Below, in pieces: positions 15,403-23,455 of a stretch of DNA of 37,787 bases (within the stretch, counting starts at the first letter, position 1; each line of letters opens with the position of its first letter). The DNA comes from an uncultured Acidimicrobiia bacterium (lineage in GTDB: Bacteria; Actinomycetota; Acidimicrobiia; Acidimicrobiales; CAIXPF01). A program made the translations under genes and the position numbers. Under the pieces are notes generated by a model that ran no database searches, was not told the DNA's origin, and was given only the letters and a program-made list of their open reading frames with translations. The DNA lies in NCBI GenBank assembly GCA_903921205.1, contig CAIXPF010000010.1, positions 1-37,787 on the forward strand, written 5' to 3'.

Positions 15403-16344
15403 TCAGTCCAGCTCGGCCGAGAGGGCATCGGCGAGCAACTGCACGGCGCGCGTGCCGTGGGGTCGGGCGAACAGGAACGGGAGGTAGACCTGCGCCACAT
15501 CAGGGGCGGCGTCACGCAGACGCGCGAGGTGTGCAGCCCGCGACCGACGCAGACGAGTGGCCAGCGCCGCTGCCTCGAGAACGTGATGCACGGCATCGCC
15601 GTTGTGCCGGACCAGCTCGCTCCGCCAGTCGCCGGGCTCCGCGAGACGGTCGAACAGGGCGGCCTCGCGGCGATTGAACAGCTCGGGCAGGACCCGGTTG
15701 ACCACGATCGCCGCCACCGACACCTCGGTCTCGGAGCGGATCCGCCCGAGCAGCTCGAGCGTCTCGGTCACCGGCATCTCCTCGGGGGTGGCGACGAGCA
15801 CCGCCGCGGTGACCTCGGGATCGGCGAGCAGGTCACCCATCCACTCGGTCTCGTTACGGATCAGACCGACCGCGACCAGCTCGCGAATGCCCTGCGGTGC
15901 TGCCAACTGGGAGATCACATGGCCGCTGGCCGGGGCGTCGACGACCACGAGGTCGTAGTGCCGTTCCCGCACCTCGTAGGCGATCTTGCCGACCGAGAGG
16001 ATCTCCTTGACCCCCGGCGCGGCACCGGCGACGAAATCGAACACCGTGGCCAGTGGGCCGAGCCGGCCACCGAGGGGCAACCGCAGATGCAGCTTGAGGT
16101 ACTCCCGCAGCGAGGCCTCGGTGTCCATCGCCATCAGGTGCAGACCCGGCTCGATCTCCACCGGGTCGAACCCGGCCGGCGGGACGTCGAACGCTGCGGC
16201 GAGCGACCCGGCGCCATCGGCCTGGCACAGCAGCACCCGCCGGCCGCCTGCCACCGCGCAGCGGGCAAGGGCTGCGGAGACCGTCGTCTTGCCGACGCCA
16301 CCCTTGCCGGTGACGAACAGCAAGCGGCGATCGAGCAGCCCCAA
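15403..16344 (-). CDS. ArsA/GET3-like P-loop ATPase (first of pair)
   Basis: 313 residues, the shorter partner, probably forming a heterodimer with the downstream ATPase. Seen: deviant Walker A TGKGGVGKTT (12-21), DAPASGH at 136-142 as the switch motif, and a C-terminal YLPFLFARPHGTRAVQLLA segment. The start is inferred as TTG at 16344, five bases after the DUF3107 stop, because the family begins almost directly at the P-loop and no ATG or GTG is suitably placed. A CTG lies three codons further upstream. Operon order: DUF3107, ArsA-1, ArsA-2, then pdtaS. Confidence 0.85.
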   Translation of the reverse strand: MGLLDRRLLFVTGKGGVGKTTVSAALARCAVAGGRRVLLCQADGAGSLAAAFDVPPAGFDPVEIEPGLHLMAMDTEASLREYLKLHLRLPLGGRLGPLATVFDFVAGAAPGVKEILSVGKIAYEVRERHYDLVVVDAPASGHVISQLAAPQGIRELVAVGLIRNETEWMGDLLADPEVTAAVLVATPEEMPVTETLELLGRIRSETEVSVAAIVVNRVLPELFNRREAALFDRLAEPGDWRSELVRHNGDAVHHVLEAAALATRLRRSRAAHLARLRDAAPDVAQVYLPFLFARPHGTRAVQLLADALSAELD

Positions 16345-16349
16345 CGAGT

Positions 16350-16586
16350 TCAGCGCTCCGGCGCGAAGCCCATCGGGCGCTTGGTGTCCGCCGAGCCCAT
16401 CTCGACGTACGCGATGCACTCGGTGGGCACGCCGACGGAGCGGCCGTCCTTGTCGGTGAGCCACAGCACCGGCGTCGACCCGGCCAAGGCCCCGTCGATG
16501 TCGGCCTTGACCTTGTCGCGGTCGGCATCCCCCAGATCGAGCGCCAGCTCCTTGGGGTTGTGCAACATACCGATGCGAACGTCCAC
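16350..16586 (-). CDS. DUF3107 family protein (TB9.4-like)
   Basis: 78 residues, a small actinobacterial protein of unknown role (DUF3107; M. tuberculosis Rv3208A/TB9.4 is the known example). Seen: VDVRIGMLHNPKELALDLG at the N terminus, the middle strand VLWLTDKDGRSVGVPTECIA and the terminal MGSADTKRPMGFAPER. GGGAG-type ribosome site (GAGGGAG) with five bases before GTG 16586 decides this start over GTG 16592. TAGCGT at 16628-16633 gives a leader of about 35 bases, so this is a normal leadered transcript. It heads the operon of the two ArsA-like ATPases. Confidence 0.85.
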   Translation of the reverse strand: MDVRIGMLHNPKELALDLGDADRDKVKADIDGALAGSTPVLWLTDKDGRSVGVPTECIAYVEMGSADTKRPMGFAPER

Positions 16587-16627
16587 GCTCACTCCCTCAC
16601 TTGCTCATCGTGCCGGTCGGCGCCTGA

Positions 16628-16633
16628 ACGCTA
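16628..16633 (-). promoter_or_regulatory. -10 box TAGCGT of the DUF3107-ArsA operon
   Basis: TAGCGT on the minus strand, 41 bases before GTG at 16586. Unlike most units here it leaves room for a leader with a GAGGGAG ribosome site. Confidence 0.45.
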
Positions 16634-16729
16634 CCGGATGGGCCGGGCTTTCCCGCTGAACGCTCGGCCGGCGACGCGAGCGCACCGACACCGCCCGTGG
16701 TGCGGCCGGCACCGTGGCAGGCCCGGTGA

Positions 16730-17869
16730 TCAGGTGACCTTGAGGGCGCTGCTGTAGATGCGCGTCGGGCGCAGCTCGGTCTCGAGCCGTCCGGCGATGG
16801 CGTCGATGGCCCGGGCCGCCTCGCTGTCGGGGTCCACGGCCATGATCGGGCGGCCCACATCGGAACCGACCCGCAGGTCGGGCACCAGCGGCACGCGGCC
16901 GATCAGCGGCACGTCGAGCACCTCGGCGAGCTCCTCGCCGCCACCGGCGCCGAACAGCTCGTAGCGCTTGCCGTCGTCGCCGGTGAACCAGCTCATGTTC
17001 TCGATGATCCCGCGCACCTGCAGGTTCACCTTGTGGGCCATGAACCCGACCCGCTGCGCAACCTTCTGCGCCGCCGGCTGCGGGGTGGTGACCACGAGGA
17101 CCTCGCTGCGGGGCAGGAACTGCGCCAACGACAGCGAGATGTCACCGGTGCCCGGCGGAAGATCCACCAGGAGGTAGTCGGGATCGTCCCAGTAGACGTC
17201 GGTGAGGAACTGCTCGAGCGCCTTGTGCAACATGGGCCCGCGCCAGATGACCGGCTGGTTCTCCTCGACGAAGAAGCCCATCGAGATGCAACGGACCCCG
17301 TGCACCTCCGGCGGGACCAGCATCGAGTCGATGACCACGGGGGGCCGGTCGACGCCCAGCATCCGGGGGATCGAGAACCCCCACACGTCGGCGTCGATGA
17401 TGGCCACCTTGCGCCCGCGTTGCGCCAGGGCGATGGCCAGGTTCGCGGTGATCGAGGACTTGCCCACCCCACCCTTGCCCGAGGCGATCAGCAGACAGCG
17501 GGTGCGGTTGGAGGGATCGGCGAAGGGGATGGCCCTGCCCTCGGCATGGCCGTGGGCGTGCTGGGAACCGGCGCTCGCGCCGGGGTCGCCGTGCACCAGC
17601 TCGCGCACCCGCGCCCGCTGCGCGTCGTCCATCACCCCGAAACGAACCTGGACCGAGGACGCCCCGAGCTCGCCGAGGGCGCGGGTGACCCGCTGGTCGA
17701 TCTCGTTGCGCAACGGGCAACCGGCGATGGTCAGATCGACCTCGACCACGACCGCCGTGTCCTCGATGGCGACCGACCGAACCATGCCGAGGTCCACGAT
17801 CGACCGGTGCAGTTCGGGGTCCTCGACAGGGCGGAGCGCGTCGATGACGGCGGCTTCGGTGAGGGGCAT
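16730..17869 (-). CDS. mrp: Mrp/NBP35-type Fe-S cluster carrier ATPase with N-terminal MIP18 domain
   Basis: 379 residues. Carries or assists transfer of [4Fe-4S] clusters to apo-proteins. Seen: N-terminal MIP18/DUF59 domain (1-80) with C51 in TIAGCPLRNEI, a short His-rich linker HAHGHAEG (104-111), and a ParA-like ATPase with Walker A SGKGGVGKSS (130-139), DADVWGFSIPRML, and VDLPPGTGD. The bridging CxxC that follows ENMS in E. coli and Salmonella Mrp/ApbC is absent: here it reads ENMSWFTGDDGKRYELFG. Cluster binding at the usual dimer interface is thus doubtful. Start ATG 17869. It is divergent from the SufR-like regulator across only 48 bases, so joint control is likely. Confidence 0.92.
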   Translation of the reverse strand: MPLTEAAVIDALRPVEDPELHRSIVDLGMVRSVAIEDTAVVVEVDLTIAGCPLRNEIDQRVTRALGELGASSVQVRFGVMDDAQRARVRELVHGDPGASAGSQHAHGHAEGRAIPFADPSNRTRCLLIASGKGGVGKSSITANLAIALAQRGRKVAIIDADVWGFSIPRMLGVDRPPVVIDSMLVPPEVHGVRCISMGFFVEENQPVIWRGPMLHKALEQFLTDVYWDDPDYLLVDLPPGTGDISLSLAQFLPRSEVLVVTTPQPAAQKVAQRVGFMAHKVNLQVRGIIENMSWFTGDDGKRYELFGAGGGEELAEVLDVPLIGRVPLVPDLRVGSDVGRPIMAVDPDSEAARAIDAIAGRLETELRPTRIYSSALKVT

Positions 17870-17891
17870 GCGCAACCCTTTCGGGATTTCT

Positions 17892-17911
17892 CCTACGGCG
17901 ATAGGTAGAAT
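17892..17911. promoter_or_regulatory. Divergent mrp/sufR promoter with overlapping inverted repeat
   Basis: TAGAAT (17906-17911, plus strand) sits six bases before GTG 17918. Just upstream is CCTA-N6-TAGG (17892-17905), a possible operator touching the -10 box. On the minus strand TACCTAT or TATTCT in the same stretch could serve mrp. Confidence 0.5.
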
Positions 17912-17917
17912 AGTGGC

Positions 17918-18700
17918 GTGGAGCGCTCTGCCTTGAATCCCACCGAGTTCGCCTCGGCCGTCAGCGCCATCTCCTCCGCGTTCGGCGACCCGACCCGCCG
18001 AGACATCTTCCTGTTCCTGCACGAAGTACCCGACGGAGCGACCGCCGCCGAGGTGGCCGAACGGTTCGGTCTGCACGTCAACGTGGCCCGCCACCATCTC
18101 GACAAGCTCGCAGCCGGCGGCTACGCCGAGGTCGTCGTGGCCCGGGGGAACCGCACCGGCGCCGGGAGGCCGTCCAAGCGGTACTGCGCCACCGAGCCAC
18201 AGCTGAGCCCCCAGGTCCCGGTCCGCCACGACGCCGTGCTGGTGACGCTCCTCAAGCGGGCCCTGGCCCTGCTGCCCCGTGAGCAGGCCGAGGCCCTCGC
18301 CGAGGAGGTCGGCGCCGAGTACGGGCAGGCCATGGCGGCGTCGATGGGCGATGCCGCGGAGACCCAACGCAGCTTCCGGGCCGCGCTGCACGCCGTCGCC
18401 GACGCCATGACCGCCCACGGTTTCGCCGCCCACGTCGACACCACGAACGACACCGGCCGGTCCGATGCCGACGGGGTCACCGTCACCGACAAGGACGACC
18501 GGGCACGACAGTTGCGCATCGTCGCCGAGCACTGCCCCTTCGGTGGCGCCGAAGTGGTGCACCCGGTGATCTGCGCCGTGGACCGCGGCATGATCCGCGG
18601 CATGATGGGCGCCCTCTACGGCGAGAACGTGCCCACCTCCGGCTCGTCCCTGCTCCAGGGCGACGAAGCCTGCGAGTTCGACGTCGCCGGCCAGCCCTGA
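17918..18700 (+). CDS. SufR-like winged-helix regulator with C-terminal cysteines
   Basis: 260 residues. Seen: N-terminal winged helix (about 12-90; DPTRRDIFLFLHEVPDGATA and VARHHLDKLAAGGYAEVV) with the wing RGNRTGAGRPSKRY, then an effector domain ending in C206-x12-C219-x32-C252. Characterised SufR proteins use a similar C-terminal cysteine set to hold an Fe-S cluster that governs suf operon repression. The pattern and the divergent Fe-S carrier gene support this assignment, though no suf genes are in the window. It could instead be a related ArsR/DeoR-like redox sensor. A leaderless start at GTG 17918 is implied. It is convergent with ccmI. Confidence 0.8.
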   Translation: MERSALNPTEFASAVSAISSAFGDPTRRDIFLFLHEVPDGATAAEVAERFGLHVNVARHHLDKLAAGGYAEVVVARGNRTGAGRPSKRYCATEPQLSPQVPVRHDAVLVTLLKRALALLPREQAEALAEEVGAEYGQAMAASMGDAAETQRSFRAALHAVADAMTAHGFAAHVDTTNDTGRSDADGVTVTDKDDRARQLRIVAEHCPFGGAEVVHPVICAVDRGMIRGMMGALYGENVPTSGSSLLQGDEACEFDVAGQP

Positions 18701-18755
18701 GCCGGCCGGGCCGGTCGGGACCGAGCCGACCCGGGCCGAGCCGGCCGGGCCGGTC
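18699..18755. repeat. 18-base direct repeat at convergent gene ends
   Basis: The same 18 bases, beginning GAGCCGGCC, occur at 18699-18716 and 18738-18755. The first copy covers the regulator's stop codon and the second reaches the ccmI stop. An inner GGTCGG/CCGACC pair could form a terminator stem. Confidence 0.6.
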
Positions 18756-19638
18756 AGGAACGGGTTGTGGACGAGGCGGTCCCAGCGGCGGCCGGCGCCG
18801 TCGTGGCCGACGCCGCAGCGATGCCCTCGCGGACGCCGAACTGGCTCAACAGACTGTCGATGATCGGCGGCGTGTCGAGCGTGTCGAGCACGGCGAGGTC
18901 GTTGCGGGCCGCAGCGTACTGGCCCAGCCGGTAGAACACGATGGCCCGGAACGCCCGGGCATCGGGGTAGGTCGGATCGGCGGCCACCGCGGCATCGAGG
19001 TCCGCAGCGGCCTGCTGCTGCAGCTGCGGGGTACCGGTGCGCACCAGTAACCAGCCCCGGTAGGTCAGGGCCTCGGCGTTGCCCGGTGAGCGGGTGAGCA
19101 CCTCCGAATAGCACTTGACCGCCTCGAGCAACGGCGCCGACGCAGTCGATGCCGGCGCCCCCGAACCGCCCCGCATCGCCGCGCTGGCGAGCTCGAGACA
19201 GCCCGCCAACTCCTGGCGGGTCGACGCCCGGATGTCACCGGTGAGGCCACCGACGGAGGTTCGGGTCCCGGCGAGGCGGGCCACCAGCAACCCGGCGCCC
19301 ACGGCGAACAGCAGGACCGCTGCGCCGACCAGCCAGCGCCCGGGTCCGCGGCCGCTCGTCGCGCGGCGACGGAGGCTCCGCTGGTCCTCGATGGCCCGCA
19401 GCACCGCCGCGGTGCGCACCACGTAGTCGTCCCGCAGCGTCGCATGGTCCTCCGGCGACAGGTCGCCCGCCGCCAGCTCCTCGTCGAGGTCGCGCAACGA
19501 ACGCGCCAGGAACTCGCGTTCCTCCTCGAGCTCGGCGAGCTCGTCAGGGTCGAGCCGCGCCCGGCGCGCCGCAGCGGCGCGGGTGGTCGTGGACACCCGG
19601 CCGGAGGGGTCGGGCGGGGTCCGCCGCTCGTCGGTCAC
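18754..19638 (-). CDS. ccmI: CcmI/CycH-like TPR protein of cytochrome c maturation
   Basis: 294 residues. In System I, CcmI holds apocytochrome for the heme lyase through periplasmic TPR repeats. Seen: a soluble N-terminal helical region (31-88) with the CcmI-like pattern LARSLRDLDEELAAGDLSPE, one membrane helix (about 102-124), and TPR-like helices KCYSEVLTRSPGNAEALTYR and DLDAAVAADPTYPDARAFRA (176-240). The order differs from classical CcmI, which begins with the membrane helix. The Thr/Ala-rich tail is low complexity. GTG at 19638 overlaps the ccmH stop (GTGA), so it is the last gene of the ccm operon. The assignment rests on position plus topology. Confidence 0.72.
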   Translation of the reverse strand: MTDERRTPPDPSGRVSTTTRAAAARRARLDPDELAELEEEREFLARSLRDLDEELAAGDLSPEDHATLRDDYVVRTAAVLRAIEDQRSLRRRATSGRGPGRWLVGAAVLLFAVGAGLLVARLAGTRTSVGGLTGDIRASTRQELAGCLELASAAMRGGSGAPASTASAPLLEAVKCYSEVLTRSPGNAEALTYRGWLLVRTGTPQLQQQAAADLDAAVAADPTYPDARAFRAIVFYRLGQYAAARNDLAVLDTLDTPPIIDSLLSQFGVREGIAAASATTAPAAAGTASSTTRS

Positions 19639-20135
19639 GGCAGGTCCACTTCGGTCAGCTCGCGCCGTTCGGCGAGGAACTCGTCGACCAGTGCCCGGTC
19701 GGCCTGGGTGGCGGTGCCCTCGGCGCCGATGCCCCGGCGCCACCGCACCAGGACTCCGACGATCGCAGCCACCGCCAGCAGCGCCACCACGACCGGGATC
19801 ACCCACACCAGGCCCACCACGCCGTCGGAGGCGGGCACCAGGCTCACGCGCTCGCCGAAGCGGTTGGTGATCCGGGCGCGGATCTGTTCGTCGGTGGCTC
19901 CCTCGTTGACCAGCTCGGTCACCGCCCGCTCGATGTTCTGGGCCGCGGGTGCGTTCGACTGGGCCACCGACTGGCCGGAGCACTCGGGGCAGGCGAACTC
20001 AGCGGCGAGGGCGGCGACGCGCTCCTCGTTGGTCGGCGGGGTGCCGTCTCCCCGGCCGGCCACGGCGAAGATCCCGACCAACAGGGCGACGGCGATGATC
20101 CAGAGCACCTGCCGCAGCGGCCGGCTCAGGCGCAT
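19635..20135 (-). CDS. ccmH: CcmH, thiol reductant of apocytochrome c
   Basis: 166 residues. Reduces the CxxCH disulfide of apocytochrome c before heme attachment. Seen: signal-anchor helix (about 10-26), the active-site motif FACPECSGQSVAQSNA (C49, C52) matching the family's RCxxC-QSIADSNA pattern, a three-helix domain with LVNEGATDEQI and RFGERVSLVP, a second membrane helix (108-131) and a cytoplasmic tail. The ATG at 20135 shares one base with the ccmG stop. Confidence 0.93.
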   Translation of the reverse strand: MRLSRPLRQVLWIIAVALLVGIFAVAGRGDGTPPTNEERVAALAAEFACPECSGQSVAQSNAPAAQNIERAVTELVNEGATDEQIRARITNRFGERVSLVPASDGVVGLVWVIPVVVALLAVAAIVGVLVRWRRGIGAEGTATQADRALVDEFLAERRELTEVDLP

Positions 20136-20806
20136 CACGAGCCACCGCCCAGGGACTCGGCCTCGTCGATGATGGCGTCGAGGGCGTCGGCGGTCACCCC
20201 GCCACGGATCTTGCCGTAGACGAACCCGCTGGGGGCGACCAGGATCGACTCGGGCACCTTGGCCACTGCGTAGTCCACGGCCACGATGCCCGTCGGATCG
20301 AGCACCACCGGCCAGGTCCCGCCGTTGCGGCTGAAGAACGTCCTGGCCGACGCAGCCTCCTCCGGGCCGCCGAAGACGACCGACACCACCCGCCGGTCGC
20401 CTGCCGCAGCGTGACGTTGCTCGAACTCGATCAACTCCGGGTGTTCCTTGACACAGGGCGGGCACCAGGTGGCGAAGAAGTTCACCACCACCCAGCTGCC
20501 GCGATCGTTGTCGAGCGAGTAGGGCGCGCCGTCGATGGTGGTCCCGTCGATGGCCGGGGCCCGCTTGCCGTCGAGCGGGCTGGGGGCGAACGCTCCTTCG
20601 ACCTGGTCCCGGTTGACGACCTTCCAGGCGAACAACGCCAGCAGGACCAGCAAGGGGACCCCGGCGACCAGCGCCGCCTTGCGGGCGGGACCCATACGAG
20701 GACGCGACCGGCCGGGCACGTCGGCGGCGAGGGTGTCTCCGGCATCGGGGTCGAGCCCGATGTCCGGGATCGTCGCCTGATCGGCGTCAACCGGTGGCTC
20801 GGCCAT
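20135..20806 (-). CDS. ccmG: CcmG/TlpA-type thiol:disulfide oxidoreductase
   Basis: 223 residues. Membrane-anchored thioredoxin-fold protein that keeps CcmH or apocytochrome thiols reduced. Seen: cytoplasmic N terminus (1-42), membrane helix (about 43-62), KRAPAIDGTTIDGAPYSL strand, active site W114-C-P-P-C118 in FFATWCPPCVKEHPEL, and the cis-Pro region AKVPESILV. The ending GKIRGGVTADALDAIIDE is typical of CcmG/DsbE. A Shine-Dalgarno-like AGGTGAG lies just before ATG 20806, inside the end of ccmF. One base separates the two genes. Confidence 0.93.
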   Translation of the reverse strand: MAEPPVDADQATIPDIGLDPDAGDTLAADVPGRSRPRMGPARKAALVAGVPLLVLLALFAWKVVNRDQVEGAFAPSPLDGKRAPAIDGTTIDGAPYSLDNDRGSWVVVNFFATWCPPCVKEHPELIEFEQRHAAAGDRRVVSVVFGGPEEAASARTFFSRNGGTWPVVLDPTGIVAVDYAVAKVPESILVAPSGFVYGKIRGGVTADALDAIIDEAESLGGGS

Positions 20807-20807
20807 C

Positions 20808-22790
20808 TCAGCTCACCTCGACCGGCACACGGGACCCGTCGGGGTCCTGTTGCTCGACGATCGGGGCCGACACCGGGTCGACCGGCCGGCGACGACGTCC
20901 GGGGAAAGCCGCCAGCAGGGTGCCCAGGGCCATCAGCGCGCCGCCGACCCAGAGCCAGCTCACCATGGGCTGCACGATGACCCGGATGACCGCCACGCCG
21001 TCCTCGCCGGGCAGCGGTTGTTCCAGGGTCAGGTAGACGTCGTCCTTCCAAGAGGTCCGCACCGACGGCTCACCGACGCTCTGGCCGGCACCCCGGAAGA
21101 GGTTGATGCTCGGCTCGTACACCCCGACATCGTCGATCTGCACCGCCGCCACGTAGGACTGCTTCTCGGGTCGTTCGACCACCGACACCCCGAGGTAGGT
21201 CACGGTGTGCCCCGCAAGCGTGGCCGACTCGCCCTTCGCCAGGGTGAACTCGCTGTCGCGCAGGTAGCTGCTCGACGCCGCCAGCCCCACGGCGATGAGC
21301 ACCACCCCGAGATGGACGACCATGCCGCCGTTGGCCCTTCCGACCAGCCCCCGCAGGCCCTGGCGACGGGTGGCGAGGACCACCTGACGCAACGCCGCAC
21401 CGCCGGCGAAGCCACCGAGGGCGAACGCCAGCAGCGGCTCGAACCCCCGTGCCCCCAACAGCGCGGCCGTCGCCGTCGCAGCCACCGCGGCCCATGCCGG
21501 CCACAGCAAGCGCTGGGAGAGCAGCTCGGCAGACGCCTTGCGCCACGGCAGCACCGGGGCGATGGCCATCAGGAACAGCAGCACGAAGCCGATCGGCGTG
21601 GTCATCCGGTTGAAGTACTGCGGACCCACCGACACCCGACGGTCGCGCAGCACCTCCACCACCAGCGGGAACACCGTGCCGAGCAGCACCACGAAGGCGA
21701 ACGCCGCGAACAGCACGTTGTTGAGCAGGAAGGCACCCTCACGCGAGAACGGCGAGTCGATGCGACCCGGCGAACGCAGCCGGTCACCGCGCCAGCCGAT
21801 CAGGCCGACCGACAGCAGCACGACGAAGGCGAAGAACCCCAGCAGGATGGGACCGATCGAGCCCTCGCTGAACGCATGCACCGACTGGATGACCCCGGAC
21901 CGGGTCAGGAAGGTGCCCAGGATGGTCAGCGCGAACGTGGCGCACAACAGGGCGATGTTCCACACCCGCAGCATGCCGCGGCGTTCCTGGATCATTACCG
22001 AGTGCAGGTAGGCGGTACCGGTCAGCCACGGCAGGAAGCTGGCGTTCTCCACCGGGTCCCACGCCCAGTAGCCGGCCCAGCCGAGCACCTCGTAGCTCCA
22101 CCAGGCGCCCAGCACGATGCCCACGGTGAGGAACCCCCAGGCGAACAACGTCCAGCGCCGGGTGGCCACCAGCCACCCCTCCCCCACCCGGCCGGTGATC
22201 AGCGCACCGATGGCGAAGGCGAACGGCACGGTGAACCCGACGTAGCCGAGGTACAGCATCGGAGGGTGGAAGGCCATCAGCGGGTGGTTCTGCAGCAACG
22301 GGTTGGGGCCGTCGCCCTCGAAGCCCAGCGGCGGGGCGAAACGGGCGAAGGGGTTCGCCGGGCCCATCATCAACCCGTAGAAGAACGCCGACACCCCGAA
22401 CAGCACCACCACCGCCCAGCCGAGCAACGGATCACGCAGACGGTCCTTGAAACGCCACAGCACCATGACCAGGTAACCCGCGAGCACCAGGCCCCACAGC
22501 AGCAGCGAGCCGACCAGGCCCGACCACACCGCCGTCACCTCGAACAGCAGCGGAGTCCGGTGCGAGCCGTTCTCGGCGACGAACCGGATGGTGTAGTCAC
22601 GCTGGATGAAGGCGCGTTCCATGGCCGCGAAGGCCACGACCGCGCCGCCGAGCAGCAACGCCGCGTAGGGCACCATCAGCCGGGACTGCCGCGGCCGGCG
22701 TCGCACCAGGCCGTAGGCCACCGTCGCCATGCCCGAAAGTGCGGCGACGAAGGCCAGGACGACGCCGCCGGTGCCGACGGCGGCGTTCAC
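20808..22790 (-). CDS. ccmF: CcmF, cytochrome c heme lyase subunit
   Basis: 660 residues, full length. Multi-pass protein that joins heme from holo-CcmE to apocytochrome c. Seen: about 15 membrane helices, conserved histidine segment NHPLMAFHPPMLYLGYVG (168-185), the tryptophan-rich WWD domain from 230 (AWWSYEVLGWAGYWAWDP) to 256, and the periplasmic domain near 510-630 with YLTLEQPLPGEDGVAV. The start is GTG 22790, overlapping the ccmE stop by four bases (GTGA). Co-occurrence with CcmE, CcmC, CcmG and CcmH makes this System I rather than the CcsBA system usual in Actinobacteria. Confidence 0.95.
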   Translation of the reverse strand: MNAAVGTGGVVLAFVAALSGMATVAYGLVRRRPRQSRLMVPYAALLLGGAVVAFAAMERAFIQRDYTIRFVAENGSHRTPLLFEVTAVWSGLVGSLLLWGLVLAGYLVMVLWRFKDRLRDPLLGWAVVVLFGVSAFFYGLMMGPANPFARFAPPLGFEGDGPNPLLQNHPLMAFHPPMLYLGYVGFTVPFAFAIGALITGRVGEGWLVATRRWTLFAWGFLTVGIVLGAWWSYEVLGWAGYWAWDPVENASFLPWLTGTAYLHSVMIQERRGMLRVWNIALLCATFALTILGTFLTRSGVIQSVHAFSEGSIGPILLGFFAFVVLLSVGLIGWRGDRLRSPGRIDSPFSREGAFLLNNVLFAAFAFVVLLGTVFPLVVEVLRDRRVSVGPQYFNRMTTPIGFVLLFLMAIAPVLPWRKASAELLSQRLLWPAWAAVAATATAALLGARGFEPLLAFALGGFAGGAALRQVVLATRRQGLRGLVGRANGGMVVHLGVVLIAVGLAASSSYLRDSEFTLAKGESATLAGHTVTYLGVSVVERPEKQSYVAAVQIDDVGVYEPSINLFRGAGQSVGEPSVRTSWKDDVYLTLEQPLPGEDGVAVIRVIVQPMVSWLWVGGALMALGTLLAAFPGRRRRPVDPVSAPIVEQQDPDGSRVPVEVS

Positions 22791-23314
22791 GGTGCCGCTT
22801 TCGTGGCATCGCCCTCGTCGTAGGCCGCCACCCGGTCGGGGTTCTGCTCGACGTAGACCTCGGAGTGCTTGATCAGCATCCGGTCGGACCGGAACACCTC
22901 GCCCTGCCAGCGCCCCTCGAGCACGACCGGGATGCCCGGAGCGAACAGCTTGGGGATCTCACCACGGTGCTCCACCGGCACCTCGATGCCGTTGTAGGTC
23001 ACCGTGAAGCGGGCCGTCCCCGACGAGCGGTCGAGCCCACCGTCCTCGACGTTGCCCTGCAGACGGAACCGGTCGTCACCGAGGGTGGTGCGCTTCGCCA
23101 CCGCCTCGTCGGCGTTGTAGAAGAACAGCGTGGCGTTGCCCAGGCCACGGAACAGCACGAAGCCCAGTGCCGCCACCGCCACCAGGCCCAGCAGCGCGCC
23201 GCGCCAGCGCCGGGGGCCGCCCTTCCGGGGGGTGCGGGGCGGTTCGGACCCACCGCCGGAGGGCCCGTCAGGTGAGGAGGGGACCTCCGTCAGCGACCGC
23301 GGGGTCACATCCAT
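22787..23314 (-). CDS. ccmE: CcmE, heme chaperone
   Basis: 175 residues. Carries heme covalently on a histidine from CcmC to CcmF. Seen: N-terminal proline-rich cytoplasmic segment longer than usual (1-36), one membrane helix (about 37-56), OB-fold beta domain (60-145), and the heme-binding motif KHSEVY with H150 and Y154, the H-x3-Y spacing of bacterial CcmE rather than the Cys variant of some archaea and sulfate reducers. The ATG at 23314 lies ten bases inside the end of ccmD. Confidence 0.94.
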   Translation of the reverse strand: MDVTPRSLTEVPSSPDGPSGGGSEPPRTPRKGGPRRWRGALLGLVAVAALGFVLFRGLGNATLFFYNADEAVAKRTTLGDDRFRLQGNVEDGGLDRSSGTARFTVTYNGIEVPVEHRGEIPKLFAPGIPVVLEGRWQGEVFRSDRMLIKHSEVYVEQNPDRVAAYDEGDATKAAP

Positions 23315-23439
23315 CGACGACGCTCCCTGGGAACGAGTGAGCTCAATCGGCGACCACGGGCCAGTACCCGCCAGGTGTACCCCGCCAGCACCGCACCGCT
23401 GACGCCGTAGCCGACCGCGACGTAACCGACGGCACTCAT
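23305..23439 (-). CDS. ccmD: CcmD, small heme-export helper
   Basis: 44 residues. In System I CcmD stabilises release of holo-CcmE from the CcmABC complex. Seen: MSAVGYVAVGYGVSGAVLAG forming one membrane helix (about 4-22), followed by a basic cytoplasmic tail (RVLARGRR and RERRRWM), the expected size and topology. It sits 16 bases after ccmC and overlaps ccmE. Sequence alone is weakly diagnostic; the position makes the call. Confidence 0.82.
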   Translation of the reverse strand: MSAVGYVAVGYGVSGAVLAGYTWRVLARGRRLSSLVPRERRRWM

Positions 23440-23455
23440 GGCTCGATCACGATGT

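Noticed and set aside
14171-16344. ArsA pair as an arsenite efflux pump
   Set aside because: No ArsB, ArsC, ArsR or ArsD gene is adjacent and the ArsA cysteine triad is not visible; they fit the actinobacterial pair of unknown role.
16730-19114. Possible N-terminally extended Mrp fusion
   Set aside because: The upstream part lies antisense to the SufR-like regulator and ccmI; family similarity starts at ATG 17869.
20850-22823. Very long open frame on the plus strand opposite ccmF
   Set aside because: It is the antisense of a gene with a full set of CcmF motifs. Its product is low-complexity His/Gln/Arg-rich, as expected from G+C-rich codon bias.
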